Position numbers and translations under genes: made by a program. The notes below the pieces were generated by a model. The model had not been told where the DNA came from. It saw only the letters and a list, made by a program, of their open reading frames with translations, and did not search any database. This document shows, piece after piece, positions 38,145 to 46,166 of a DNA stretch of 51,588 nt. The DNA comes from Rubrivivax sp. (GTDB lineage Bacteria; Pseudomonadota; Gammaproteobacteria; Burkholderiales; Burkholderiaceae_C). The stretch is taken from contig JAJTGU010000099.1 in NCBI GenBank assembly GCA_021297985.1, positions 1-51,588 of the forward strand, read 5' to 3'. How positions within the stretch are numbered: position 1 is the first letter of the stretch; the number at the start of each line of letters is the position of its first letter.

Positions 38145-38154
38145 GGGCCGGGCC

Positions 38155-39306
38155 TCAGAAGATCCGCGGGCCGGCAAAGCCGGCACCGCCGCGCTCACCC
38201 ACCACCAGCGCCTCACCCGCGCGCAGCGTGTCGCCCAGCAGCTCGGTGTGCCGGCCGTCGGCAATGCCCAGTTTCACTTCCACCGGCTGCGGGCGGCCCT
38301 GCGGATCGAGCCGCCACACGGTGCGTTGTGCGCCGCGCCCGGCGTCGGTGGCGGCTTGACCCGTTGGGGCGTAGCGCAGGGCGGCGTTGGGCAGGCGAAG
38401 CACCTGCGGCCGCTCGGCGACGACGATGGACACGTAGCAAGTCATGCCCGGACGCAGCAGCAGCTCCTCGTTGCGGGCGCGCACGATCACGGTGTAGGTG
38501 ACGACGTTCTGGATCGTCTGCTGGTTGTTGCGCACCTGGTGCACGCGGCCTTCGAAGCTGCGCTCGGGAAAGGCATCGACACTGAAGCGCACGGTCTGGC
38601 CCTCACGCATCAGGCCGACGTCGGCCTCGCTGACGTTCATCTCGACCTGCACGTCGCGCAGGTCCTGCGCGATGCGGAACAGCACCGGCGTCTGCAGGCT
38701 CGCGGCGACGGTCTGGCCGACCGCGACCTCACGCGCGACGACGGTGCCGCCCACCGGGCTGCGGATCTCGGCATTGCGGCGGTTGTTGGCCGCGCGCGCC
38801 GCGGCCGCACGGGTCTGCGCCAGCGTCGCGTCGGCGGACTCGACGGCAGCGCGCTTGTCGTCGCTGTCGGCCGCGGACACGAAGCCCTGGCGCACCAGGT
38901 CCTCGCTGCGCGCCAGGCGAAGCCGGGCTGCGGCCAGGGCCGATTCGGCGCCCCGCACCTGGGCCTGGGCCTGGGCGAGGTCCGCGTCCAGCGCCGTGGT
39001 GTCCAGTTCAGCCAGCAACTGGCCGGCGCGCACCGGCGAGTTGTAGTCGGCGTGCAGCGCCCGGATCGTGCCCGAGACCTGCGTGCCGACCTGCACGAGG
39101 TTGACCGGGTTCAGGGGCCCGGTGGCGTTGATCGTCCGCCTGAGCGGCCCGCTGTCCACCACCTGCACGATGTAGTGGTCGGCCGTCGGCGTGCGGCGCT
39201 CGGCCTGGGCCCGCCACAGCAGCGTCAGCACGCCTGCCGTCAGCACCAGGGCGGCCAGCAGCAACCAGGGCCAGATGCGACGACGCGTCGGCAAGGTCTC
39301 GTTCAC
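38155..39306 (-). CDS. MacA-like periplasmic adaptor (HlyD/RND-MFP family)
   Basis: The 383-residue adaptor has an N-terminal anchor helix (WPWLLLAALVLTAGVLTLLW), a lipoyl/barrel-sandwich part (GTQVSGTIRALHADYNSPV), a helical hairpin at about 105-175 rich in Ala and Gln (LAQAQAQVRGAESALAAAR), the second half of the sandwich (IRSPVGGTVVAREVAVGQ) and beta-barrel and membrane-proximal domains. It should link the MacB-like permease to an outer-membrane TolC-type channel, which is not in this window. It starts nine bases after the DUF4397 gene stop. Confidence 0.95.
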   Translation of the reverse strand: MNETLPTRRRIWPWLLLAALVLTAGVLTLLWRAQAERRTPTADHYIVQVVDSGPLRRTINATGPLNPVNLVQVGTQVSGTIRALHADYNSPVRAGQLLAELDTTALDADLAQAQAQVRGAESALAAARLRLARSEDLVRQGFVSAADSDDKRAAVESADATLAQTRAAAARAANNRRNAEIRSPVGGTVVAREVAVGQTVAASLQTPVLFRIAQDLRDVQVEMNVSEADVGLMREGQTVRFSVDAFPERSFEGRVHQVRNNQQTIQNVVTYTVIVRARNEELLLRPGMTCYVSIVVAERPQVLRLPNAALRYAPTGQAATDAGRGAQRTVWRLDPQGRPQPVEVKLGIADGRHTELLGDTLRAGEALVVGERGGAGFAGPRIF

Positions 39307-39315
39307 GCTCGGCCC

Positions 39316-40620
39316 TCAGCGGTCGCGCCGGACCACACCTGCCGGCGTGCTGTTGCCGCCGAGCAGGAACACGGTGTAGACGCCGCCCGCCGTCAGCTTG
39401 ACCTCGGTGGCGGTGTACAGCTCCTGGCTGGCGTTGGCGCTGGTGACGTCCACCCGCACGCTGTTGGCCGCCAGCACGCTCGAAAACACCGACGCCTGGC
39501 CCAGCGGGACGTCGCTGGCGCTGACCGCGTAGTCCAGCGCCAGCGTTGCACTGCCTTGCGCCTCGGCACCGTGGACGAGCCGGATCTTGCAGCGCGTGCC
39601 GGTGTTGCTCGGCAGTCGGTTGTCGTCGGCGATCACGGCCATGCGCGGTGCGCTGGCGCCGCCACCGTAGGCCAGCAGGGTGTAGTCGCCCCCGGGCAGC
39701 AGGCTCTCGGTGCGCCGCAGCACCTCGGCGCCCCCCACCCGCATCGCCAGGCTCTGCTGGCCGGTGTCGACCAGGGCATAAGGGCCGACACTGGGGCTGC
39801 GCAGGCTGCCGGCAATGGTCTGGCCGCCGAAGCTCACGCCGACGGCCCCTTGGCCTTCAACCCCGGCGACGACACGCACGCGGGCCTTGCTGTTCTTGCT
39901 GACCGTCAGCGCGCCTTGCTGAACCAGCGTCACGCCATGCACCAGCACACCCCCAGGGCCGGCGGTCAGGATCACGGTGACGTGGGTCCGGTCCCCGAGG
40001 CGAACCTCGGGGATGTCGAGCCGCAGGTCGCCGGTGTCGGCATTGCCGGTCACGCGCAGGCGCCAGGTGCCGGCCGTCACGTCGCGCCAGCTGCTCAGAC
40101 CGCCGGGTGTCAGCGCCCCTTGCGTGGGCGTGGCTTCGTCGAGCGCGGTGCTGGCGTTGCCGACGTAGATGTCGAGCGCGCCGGAGTCGACGGTCGCGTT
40201 GTAGAAGCGCACGCGGGCGTTTCCGCTGCTGACGTCGTCGATGCTCTCGCTTTCGGGCAGTGTCGCCAGCCGCAGGCTGCTTTCGCGGCCCCAGATCACG
40301 GCGGTGTAGGCCGTGTCCTTGCTCAGCTGATGGTCGGCGGAGTACAGCGCGGTCTCGCTGCCGCTGCGGCGCACCTTCAGCGTGTAGGTCTCGGCCTCGA
40401 AGCTCTGGGCAGCGCTGATGGCATCGGCCGCCACGCCTTGAAAGCGGCGCACGTCCTCGACGTCGAGCTCGAGACTGGGCAGGTCGCTGGTGAGGTTCAG
40501 CGTGCGCAGGACCGTGGTGCCCTTGTCGTCATCGTCGCCGCCGCCGCAGGCGGCCAGCAAGGGCAAGGCAAGTCCACCCAGGACGAGGCGGCGGCGGGCG
40601 GAAGGGTCGGGCGCATTCAT
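39316..40620 (-). CDS. DUF4397 domain lipoprotein
   Basis: The 434-residue protein has a short signal with an Arg cluster (ARRRLVLGGLALPLLAACGG), whose lipobox LAAC should give a lipid-anchored N-terminal Cys, followed by GGGDDDDK. The mature part is beta-rich and appears to contain two DUF4397-like units: ARVRFYNATVDSGALDIYVG near residue 130 and KIRLVHGAEAQGSATLALDY near 345, each followed by repeats of the type TAGTWRLRV or TAGGVYTVFLLG. DUF4397 has no assigned function. It is the first gene of the operon with the MacAB-like exporter and two-component system, which suggests an envelope substrate-binding or accessory role. That is inference. Confidence 0.85.
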   Translation of the reverse strand: MNAPDPSARRRLVLGGLALPLLAACGGGDDDDKGTTVLRTLNLTSDLPSLELDVEDVRRFQGVAADAISAAQSFEAETYTLKVRRSGSETALYSADHQLSKDTAYTAVIWGRESSLRLATLPESESIDDVSSGNARVRFYNATVDSGALDIYVGNASTALDEATPTQGALTPGGLSSWRDVTAGTWRLRVTGNADTGDLRLDIPEVRLGDRTHVTVILTAGPGGVLVHGVTLVQQGALTVSKNSKARVRVVAGVEGQGAVGVSFGGQTIAGSLRSPSVGPYALVDTGQQSLAMRVGGAEVLRRTESLLPGGDYTLLAYGGGASAPRMAVIADDNRLPSNTGTRCKIRLVHGAEAQGSATLALDYAVSASDVPLGQASVFSSVLAANSVRVDVTSANASQELYTATEVKLTAGGVYTVFLLGGNSTPAGVVRRDR

Positions 40621-40770
40621 GCAGTGGCGGTTCAGGCAGACACGGGGTCGATGCCGCCATTGAAGCCGCCGCCGGCACCGCCAGCGATGCGCGCAGATTG
40701 CAGATCATGACGCCGCATGACATCGCGCCAGCTCTGCACGTGCCATGCGCCGTCATCAGACGCTGCGCGC

Positions 40771-40998
40771 TCAGACGTTTCCGGCCCAGGGCAGCAGTTC
40801 GTCGAGCCGCTCGTCGTCGCGCAGCAGCTCCTGGAAGCTCAGCAGTGCACAGGCGGCCTTCAGGCCCTCGAGAAACCGCGACGGGGGCAGCGCCAGCACC
40901 GACCCCGCCTGTTGCAGCGTGACGATGAAGATCACGAGCAACTGCCCGGGCAGGACCCGCAGCGTTGCCGGATGAGAGACGGTGTTCACGCTGCGCAT
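40771..40998 (-). CDS. Hypothetical 75-residue protein
   Basis: An open frame of 75 codons has G/C-rich third positions like true genes here. It contains a moderately hydrophobic stretch (LLVIFIVTLQQAGSVLAL) and a helical C-terminal part (LLSFQELLRDDERLDELLPW). The start at 40998 has only a weak ribosome site. It occupies the 473-base gap between the DUF4397 gene and the nitroreductase gene. The rest of that gap shows nothing except the hairpin at 41046-41083. No family is recognised. Confidence 0.5.
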   Translation of the reverse strand: MRSVNTVSHPATLRVLPGQLLVIFIVTLQQAGSVLALPPSRFLEGLKAACALLSFQELLRDDERLDELLPWAGNV

Positions 40999-41045
40999 CG
41001 TCGCCCCGACGGGCCGGGGCCAGTGGGCCGATCAAGCGCGGCAAA

Positions 41046-41083
41046 CCGGGGCAATTCGCGTGCCGGGCCCGGTCGCGCCCCGG
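41046..41083 (-). terminator. Possible terminator of the nitroreductase/metalloprotease unit
   Basis: On the minus strand CCGGGGC and GCCCCGG can pair (7 bp) around a 24-base loop containing the palindrome CCGGGCCCGG, followed by TTTG. It starts ten bases after the nitroreductase stop. The T-run is short. Confidence 0.4.
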
Positions 41084-41093
41084 AACGCCGGCC

Positions 41094-41894
41094 TCAGACC
41101 AGGAAGCCGCGCTCGCGGAACAGCGCTTCCAGGCGTGCGGAGTCCTGGGCGAAGAGATCCGGGTCGTACTTGATCTTGCTCGTGTAGAACTGGGCCAGCG
41201 ACTCGATGCCGTGTTCGGCCATGCGCTCGACCATCTCGGGCTTGAGGGCTCGGTAGCGCTCCCAGCCGCGGACCTCGCGCTCGCCGAAGTGGGCGTCGAT
41301 GTCGGCCGGCGTTGGCTTGCAGTAACGCTCGTCGTGGATCCAGGCCCTCCCGGGCAAGCGGTCGCGCTGGGGCGGGGCTTCGGCGGGCCAGCCCACGACC
41401 ATGCTGGTGGCGGGCAGGCAGTTCGTGGGGCACTCGAGAAAGTCCGCGATCTCGCGCATCGAGTGCAGCGTCGTGCCCATGTAGCAGATGCCCAGGCCGT
41501 GGGACTCGAAGGCCAGCGCCGCACTTTGCGCCAGGATCAGCGCATCGAACGACGCGACGTGCCAGCTCAGCAGATCGGCGAATCCCAGCCGTGCCCCGCG
41601 TTGCGCGAGCCACAGCCGCGTGCGGTACGAATCGGCGCAGAAGGTCAGCACCAGCGGCGCCTGCTCGACCATGGGCTGGCCGAAGTGCAGCTCGCACAAG
41701 CGCGACTTGCGCTCGCGGTCGCGGGTCTTGATCACGGACACCAGGTTCAAGTTGCCGCTGGACGACGAGCCGTGCAGCGCGTCGACCAGCACGCGGTCGA
41801 TCAGAGCGTCATCGATCGGCTGGTCCCGGAAGCTTCGGATCGAGCGATGCGCGTTCAGCAGGGCATGGACGTCTTCGGCGCTGGGCAGGGACAT
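41094..41894 (-). CDS. Nitroreductase family FMN-dependent oxidoreductase
   Basis: The 266-residue protein has the nitroreductase FMN motif near the N terminus (LLNAHRSIRSFRDQPIDDAL) and NfsA/FRP-like internal blocks (ESHGLGICYMGTTLHSMREI, followed by VVGWPAE). These are usually homodimeric flavoenzymes that use NAD(P)H to reduce quinones or nitro compounds. The C-terminal region (FYTSKIKYDPDLFAQDSARL) is typical of the NfsA subgroup. The ATG at 41894 lies eight bases after the metalloprotease stop, so the two genes probably share a transcript. The natural substrate is unknown. Confidence 0.9.
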   Translation of the reverse strand: MSLPSAEDVHALLNAHRSIRSFRDQPIDDALIDRVLVDALHGSSSSGNLNLVSVIKTRDRERKSRLCELHFGQPMVEQAPLVLTFCADSYRTRLWLAQRGARLGFADLLSWHVASFDALILAQSAALAFESHGLGICYMGTTLHSMREIADFLECPTNCLPATSMVVGWPAEAPPQRDRLPGRAWIHDERYCKPTPADIDAHFGEREVRGWERYRALKPEMVERMAEHGIESLAQFYTSKIKYDPDLFAQDSARLEALFRERGFLV

Positions 41895-41902
41895 GGCAAA
41901 CC

Positions 41903-44662
41903 TCACACGCCCTGCTTGACCAGCGGCGCCTTCAGCGCTTCGGCCAGCGTGGCCAGGCTTTCTTCGAGATGGGCACGGATCAGGCTCGACCCCCGCTTTG
42001 CGTTGACAGCCGCACTCAGGCGCGCCTGCAACGCCAGGCTGGCCTGCCGGTAGACGGCCCGCACATCGGCCGCCGTGGTCGAGGCTGGCCGGACCAGGCC
42101 GGCGGCCAGGCGGCGAACATGCTCGCGCTGCAGGTTGCGGCGCAGGCTGTCGATCTCGCCCTTCCCCAGCGAATCGGCCGCCAGCTCGGACCACACGGCG
42201 TTGCTCAGCCGCTCCTGCACCTCGGCGTAGCTGAGCAGCTGGCGCGGGTCGGTCACCTTGCTCTCGGCGTCGGCCAGGCGGCCGGCCAGGCTTTCGGACA
42301 TCAGCGCATCGAGCGCGCCGCGCTGCAGCGTCAGCACCGCCGTCGGCAGGCTGAAGTCGACTCCGGCGGGGCGGTTGGGACCGAGGCGCTCGTGCTGGTC
42401 GACGCCCAGACGGCTCATGACCCGCGGGTCGAACCTGAAGGCCGCGCTCGCAAACAGCTCGGCCACCAGCAGGTCGAGCGCAGCGCGCTGCTGCGCCGCC
42501 GGCACCGGCACCAGCAGCGGCCGGTCGATCCCCATCAGCGCGCGCTCGGTGTGCACGCCGCCGACGTACCTGGCGGCCATCGGCAGGCTGGTGCCCAGTG
42601 TCGACAGCACCCGCGTCACGGCGCGGCGGTACCCGGTCAGGTCCTCGCCGGTGGCCAGTGGCCGCGACGTGATGCGATCAAGCAGTTCGCGCGACAGCTT
42701 GACCTGTCGCTGCGCAAACGCCAGCGGGTCGTTGCCCAGGTCGCGCTGGACGACACGCGGGTCGTTGTTGCCCAGGTCCTCGTCGGTGCTGTAGGCCAGC
42801 GCCGGATCGCGTTCCGCACGTTCGACGATGGCCTTGAGCTCGCGGGCCTCGGTCGCGGCATCGGGGAACTCGCGGTAGCCCCACTCGATCGCCCAGTAGT
42901 CGTAGGCGCCCAGCGTGGTCATGTTGTAGTCGCCCGCCGGCTCGCCGGCCAGCGGCAGGTTCTGGGCGTTGTATTCCATGACCGACGCCGACAAGCCGTT
43001 GGCCTGCGTGAAGCTGCGGTCGCGCAGCTGCGCCGGTGTCATCGCCATCGACGCGCGGAAGTTGTGGCGCAGGCCCAGCACATGGCCGATCTCGTGCATC
43101 GTGACGTTCTTCAGTGCATCGGCGATGTAGCGATCGGCTTCAGGGCTGTCGGGGTCGAGCAGGCCCCGTTCGACCAGCAGATCGAAGCCGAATCGCGCCT
43201 CGTCCATCGTCACCTCGGCGTGGTCGCACTGCATCAGCCGCTGCGCGAAGTCCATCGGCGTGGCCGGCACGGCCGTCACGCCGTCGGCCCATCGTGGCAC
43301 GCCGTCGGTGGCGCGGGCGCGGAAGACACGCACCCGGTTCTCGTCGATGATGGCCGCGCCGCGCAGGATCTCGCCGGTGCGCGGGTCGGCCTGGCTCGGG
43401 CCGACGGCCGTCGAGCCCGGGCCCTGCTGGGCAAACCAGCGCACCGCCAGCAGCCGCGTGCCCTCCAGCGTCGACCAGTCGGCATCGGCCGGCTGCTGCT
43501 CGATGGCCAGCGCGTTGCGGAAGCCCGCGCGCTCGAAGGCCTTGTTCCACTCCAGCGCCGCCTCGCGCAGCGGGGCCCGCCACTTGTCGGGGATGTTGCG
43601 GTCCAGCACGACGCGGATCGGCACCTTGGGCTCGGAGACCGCCGCAGACGGGTCCTTCTTCTCGAGCCGCCAGCGCTCGATCAGGTGGGTCCGCATGCCC
43701 TCTTGCTTGTCGTCGCCGAAGTTCGTGAACGACGACGTGAAGTAGCCCACCCGCGGGTCTGCACGGCGGGTCTTCATCGGTTCCGCGGGCAGCGGCGCGA
43801 GGCTCAGGGTCAGGCCCAGGAACAGGCTGCGCGCGTCGGGCAGCGAGGTCGGCGGACTGGGCAATGCCGCCGGATTGGGCGGTGGGGCCCCGGGGGCCAG
43901 CACCGGAGGCGCCGGCAGCTTGGGCACCGCGTAGTGCTGCCTGAGCGTCACCGCCAACCCGGTGGCGAGGTTGCGCACGCGCTCGATGCTGCTGTTGGCG
44001 CGGTCTAGCGCATACGGCATGCGGAACGACGTCTCCAGCGTCGTCTGCGCGCCCCAGATGTCGCCGCCCAGCAGCGCCAGGGCGTCGACCAGCAGGGCCT
44101 TGCTCTGCGGGTGGGGCGCCGCGGCCAGCGGGGCCACGCCCAGCAGGCTGTCCGAGAAGCTCTCCGAAACCGCCCGCGCCAGCGGCGTCCCGGCCGGGGC
44201 CCGCATCGCCTGGTTGACCGCCACCAGCTGAACGGTGTTGCCGACGCGGCGCAGCGCGACGACATGCTCGCGCCCGGTCAGGCCGGTGAAGAAGAAGCGC
44301 TCGCCCAGTCCGCCCGACAGCGACGAGCCGAGGAAGAAGGGCTGCTCCAGCATCGTTGCCGGCACTTCGATCCAGGTCTTGTCGTCGCGGGTCCAGACCG
44401 GCAGGAAGCCGTCCGCCCGCTTGGCGTCGCGCGTGACCTCGGCAAACGGCGCGGGGGAACCTGGGGGCGCCGAAGGCCGGGCGGGTGGCGTGCCGGGTGT
44501 TGCGGCGGGGGCCGGGTTTGGCACCATGTTTGGTGCCGGGTTTGGTGCCGGGCTTGGCACTGGCGTTTGCACTGGCACCGGCATCGGGCCAGTGGCGCAA
44601 CCGGCGACCAGGCTGACGATGACGGCCAGGGTGGTGGCCACGGGGAATCGGAGGTTCGGCAT
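41903..44662 (-). CDS. Lipoprotein zinc metalloprotease (DUF5117-type, metzincin-like)
   Basis: The 919-residue protein has a lipoprotein signal (VATTLAVIVSLVAGCATG, lipobox VAGC), a Pro/Asn-rich linker at about 27-65, an N-terminal beta-rich region with FFLGSSLSGGLGERFFFTGL, and a metalloprotease domain with the extended zinc motif HEIGHVLGLRHN at about 523-534 (His523, His527, His533), followed by ASVMEYNAQNLP as the Met-turn candidate. This layout matches the zinc-dependent metalloproteases with DUF5117/DUF5118 units. It should be lipid-anchored in the envelope. The ATG at 44662 is preferred to a TTG nine codons upstream. Substrate unknown. Confidence 0.9.
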   Translation of the reverse strand: MPNLRFPVATTLAVIVSLVAGCATGPMPVPVQTPVPSPAPNPAPNMVPNPAPAATPGTPPARPSAPPGSPAPFAEVTRDAKRADGFLPVWTRDDKTWIEVPATMLEQPFFLGSSLSGGLGERFFFTGLTGREHVVALRRVGNTVQLVAVNQAMRAPAGTPLARAVSESFSDSLLGVAPLAAAPHPQSKALLVDALALLGGDIWGAQTTLETSFRMPYALDRANSSIERVRNLATGLAVTLRQHYAVPKLPAPPVLAPGAPPPNPAALPSPPTSLPDARSLFLGLTLSLAPLPAEPMKTRRADPRVGYFTSSFTNFGDDKQEGMRTHLIERWRLEKKDPSAAVSEPKVPIRVVLDRNIPDKWRAPLREAALEWNKAFERAGFRNALAIEQQPADADWSTLEGTRLLAVRWFAQQGPGSTAVGPSQADPRTGEILRGAAIIDENRVRVFRARATDGVPRWADGVTAVPATPMDFAQRLMQCDHAEVTMDEARFGFDLLVERGLLDPDSPEADRYIADALKNVTMHEIGHVLGLRHNFRASMAMTPAQLRDRSFTQANGLSASVMEYNAQNLPLAGEPAGDYNMTTLGAYDYWAIEWGYREFPDAATEARELKAIVERAERDPALAYSTDEDLGNNDPRVVQRDLGNDPLAFAQRQVKLSRELLDRITSRPLATGEDLTGYRRAVTRVLSTLGTSLPMAARYVGGVHTERALMGIDRPLLVPVPAAQQRAALDLLVAELFASAAFRFDPRVMSRLGVDQHERLGPNRPAGVDFSLPTAVLTLQRGALDALMSESLAGRLADAESKVTDPRQLLSYAEVQERLSNAVWSELAADSLGKGEIDSLRRNLQREHVRRLAAGLVRPASTTAADVRAVYRQASLALQARLSAAVNAKRGSSLIRAHLEESLATLAEALKAPLVKQGV
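44516..44563. repeat. Four degenerate 12-bp tandem repeats
   Basis: Units at 44516, 44528, 44540 and 44552 follow the pattern GTTTGGTGCCGG, with the middle two identical. They lie inside the metalloprotease gene and encode Pro-Asn tetrapeptides of the linker after the lipobox. Copy number could change without breaking the frame. Confidence 0.8.
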
Positions 44663-44850
44663 CGAAGTCGGCGTGACAGTGACGCGCAAGCTTCGGTGGG
44701 CCCGCGCAAGGCCGCGAGGTTAGCGCCTGGCGCGATCGGCGCGAGCGGGGGAGGACAGCGACAAGACTGCCGCCACATCGGCCTCAACACCCCTGCAGCG
44801 AGCACACTTGCACCATGGCGCCCTTGGCGCAGGACCCAGGACCCAGGCCC

Positions 44851-45417
44851 ATGACCCACAGCAGATCAGGCCCTGAAGCACCCGTCCAGACGGGCCGCCG
44901 AAGCGTGTTCAGCAGACCCCCACTGCTTCGCCCGTGGCAGGTTGCGCTGTTCCTGTTCGGGGTCTGGCTGCTGCTGCGCTACGTCGGCAAGACCGAGGCC
45001 GAGCCCGGCGCCGACAGTCTGCTGTTGCTGGCCTTGTGGGCGCTGGGCCTGGGCGGCCTGGTGTTCCTGCCGATGTGGACCGAGGTGGTCATCGATGGCA
45101 CGGCGCGCCAGGTGCACGAGCGCACCGGCTGGTTCCGCTGGGCGACGGGCAAGTCGTCGCCGCTGGACAACTTCGAGGCCGTCGCCGTGGTCCGCCGCAC
45201 GACCGAAAGGCACGAGGTGACCGGCGCCCCCGGCACCACCTTCAACACCGTGCGCCGCTGGCACGAGACCGAATTCCGGCTGCTGCTGCGCCGGCCACAG
45301 CCGTTCCACGATCTGGACCTGCCGCTGCCACGCGGCGCCACACTGGAACAGATCCAGGCCCTGGCCGCCGAGGTGGCCGCGATGGGGGGCTGGCGAGTGC
45401 GCGGCCCCGAGGCCTGA
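44851..45417 (+). CDS. Two-helix membrane protein with PH-like domain
   Basis: The 188-residue product has two hydrophobic helices, about 32-46 (VALFLFGVWLLLRYV) and 58-76 (LLLLALWALGLGGLVFLPM), then a soluble beta-rich part starting TEVVIDGTARQVHERTGWF and a C-terminal helix (LEQIQALAAEVAAMG). The helix-helix-beta plan with VVIDGTARQV resembles bacterial PH-like membrane proteins, an inference from form only. An ATG twelve codons upstream (44815) is also possible. It is divergent from the metalloprotease gene and convergent with the 51-residue ORF. Role unknown. Confidence 0.75.
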   Translation: MTHSRSGPEAPVQTGRRSVFSRPPLLRPWQVALFLFGVWLLLRYVGKTEAEPGADSLLLLALWALGLGGLVFLPMWTEVVIDGTARQVHERTGWFRWATGKSSPLDNFEAVAVVRRTTERHEVTGAPGTTFNTVRRWHETEFRLLLRRPQPFHDLDLPLPRGATLEQIQALAAEVAAMGGWRVRGPEA

Positions 45418-45435
45418 GGCGCGCGCCCACCGCGG

Positions 45436-45591
45436 CTATCGCTGCTCGTCCTTCTCGGCGGGCTCGGACTGTTCCTGCGCCGGCCGGGTCGGTCGCCCTG
45501 GCGCAAATGGCGGCGGAAAGCCCACGAACGCAAGGAACACCAGGATCGGCAGCACGACGTAGAACAGCGGCCGCTTCCAGTGGATGTTCAT
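45436..45591 (-). CDS. Small 51-residue membrane protein
   Basis: The product starts MNIHWKRPLFYVVLPILVFL with one membrane helix, followed by a Pro-rich segment (FPPPFAPGRPTRPA) and a charged tail ending EKDEQR. AGGGA lies close before the ATG on the minus strand. The basic N terminus and the charged tail suggest a bitopic inner-membrane protein. No family is recognised. Confidence 0.6.
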   Translation of the reverse strand: MNIHWKRPLFYVVLPILVFLAFVGFPPPFAPGRPTRPAQEQSEPAEKDEQR

Positions 45592-45735
45592 GGTCCCTGC
45601 GATCTGGGACAGGCCGGGCGACAAACAAGGGACCTGTTTTCAAGTCCGGGTTTGTGCGGGGTACCGTAAGGATGGCAACGCTCGCCCGACTGAAGCCGAG
45701 GAGCGGCCGTCGCCGCCTGAAACCGGGACCCCACC

Positions 45736-46089
45736 ATGCACAAAGTCGCCATCGTCATCTACAGCGCACTGGAAGGCAGCGGCAACTCTGCCGTCTACCG
45801 CGCCCTGATGTTTGCCCAGGAACTGCACCGCGCCGGAGACGACGTGAGCATCGTCTTCGACGGTGGCGGCAGCGCGACTGCGGCCGCACTGGCCGAGCCG
45901 CAGCACCGCATGCACAGCCTGTTCGAGAACGTTCGCGCGCAGATCCGCGGTGTCTGCCGCTACTGCGCCAAGAGCTACGGCGTCCTCGACACGGTGCAGG
46001 CTGCCGGGCTGGAACTGCTCGGCGACGACCGCGGCCATGCCAGCCTGCGCACGCTGCTCGACGAAGGCCGGCAGATCGTCACCTTCTGA
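45736..46089 (+). CDS. DsrE-like family protein with CxxC
   Basis: The 117-residue protein fits the DsrE/YchN fold: an opening strand HKVAIVIYSALEGSG, then a helix (VYRALMFAQELHRAGDDV), a strand (SIVFDGGG) and, after a variable helix, GVCRYCAKSYGV, with two Cys in a C-x-x-C arrangement at the place where DsrE proteins often carry a reactive Cys. It ends with LLDEGRQIVTF. Many members move sulfur or bind small molecules; the role here is not known. A hairpin follows the gene. No sulfur genes are nearby. Confidence 0.82.
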   Translation: MHKVAIVIYSALEGSGNSAVYRALMFAQELHRAGDDVSIVFDGGGSATAAALAEPQHRMHSLFENVRAQIRGVCRYCAKSYGVLDTVQAAGLELLGDDRGHASLRTLLDEGRQIVTF

Positions 46090-46098
46090 CCGACCCCT

Positions 46099-46122
46099 GG
46101 CCGCCCACGTCGGCGGGCGGCC
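46099..46122 (+). terminator. Hairpin after the DsrE-like gene
   Basis: GGCCGCCC and GGGCGGCC form an 8-bp stem with an 8-base loop, ten bases after the stop. No T-run follows, so it is only a possible terminator. Confidence 0.4.
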
Positions 46123-46166
46123 CGATGCGGGTTATGGTGGGGTCGTTCGCACGACCACAACCGCCG

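Noticed and set aside
37825-40710. Long plus-strand frame opposite the MacA-like and DUF4397 genes
   Set aside because: It is antisense to two genes with clear domains and has no recognisable content.
44516-44563. Tandem repeats as a CRISPR-like array
   Set aside because: The units are 12 bp with no spacers and encode a Pro-Asn linker within a gene.
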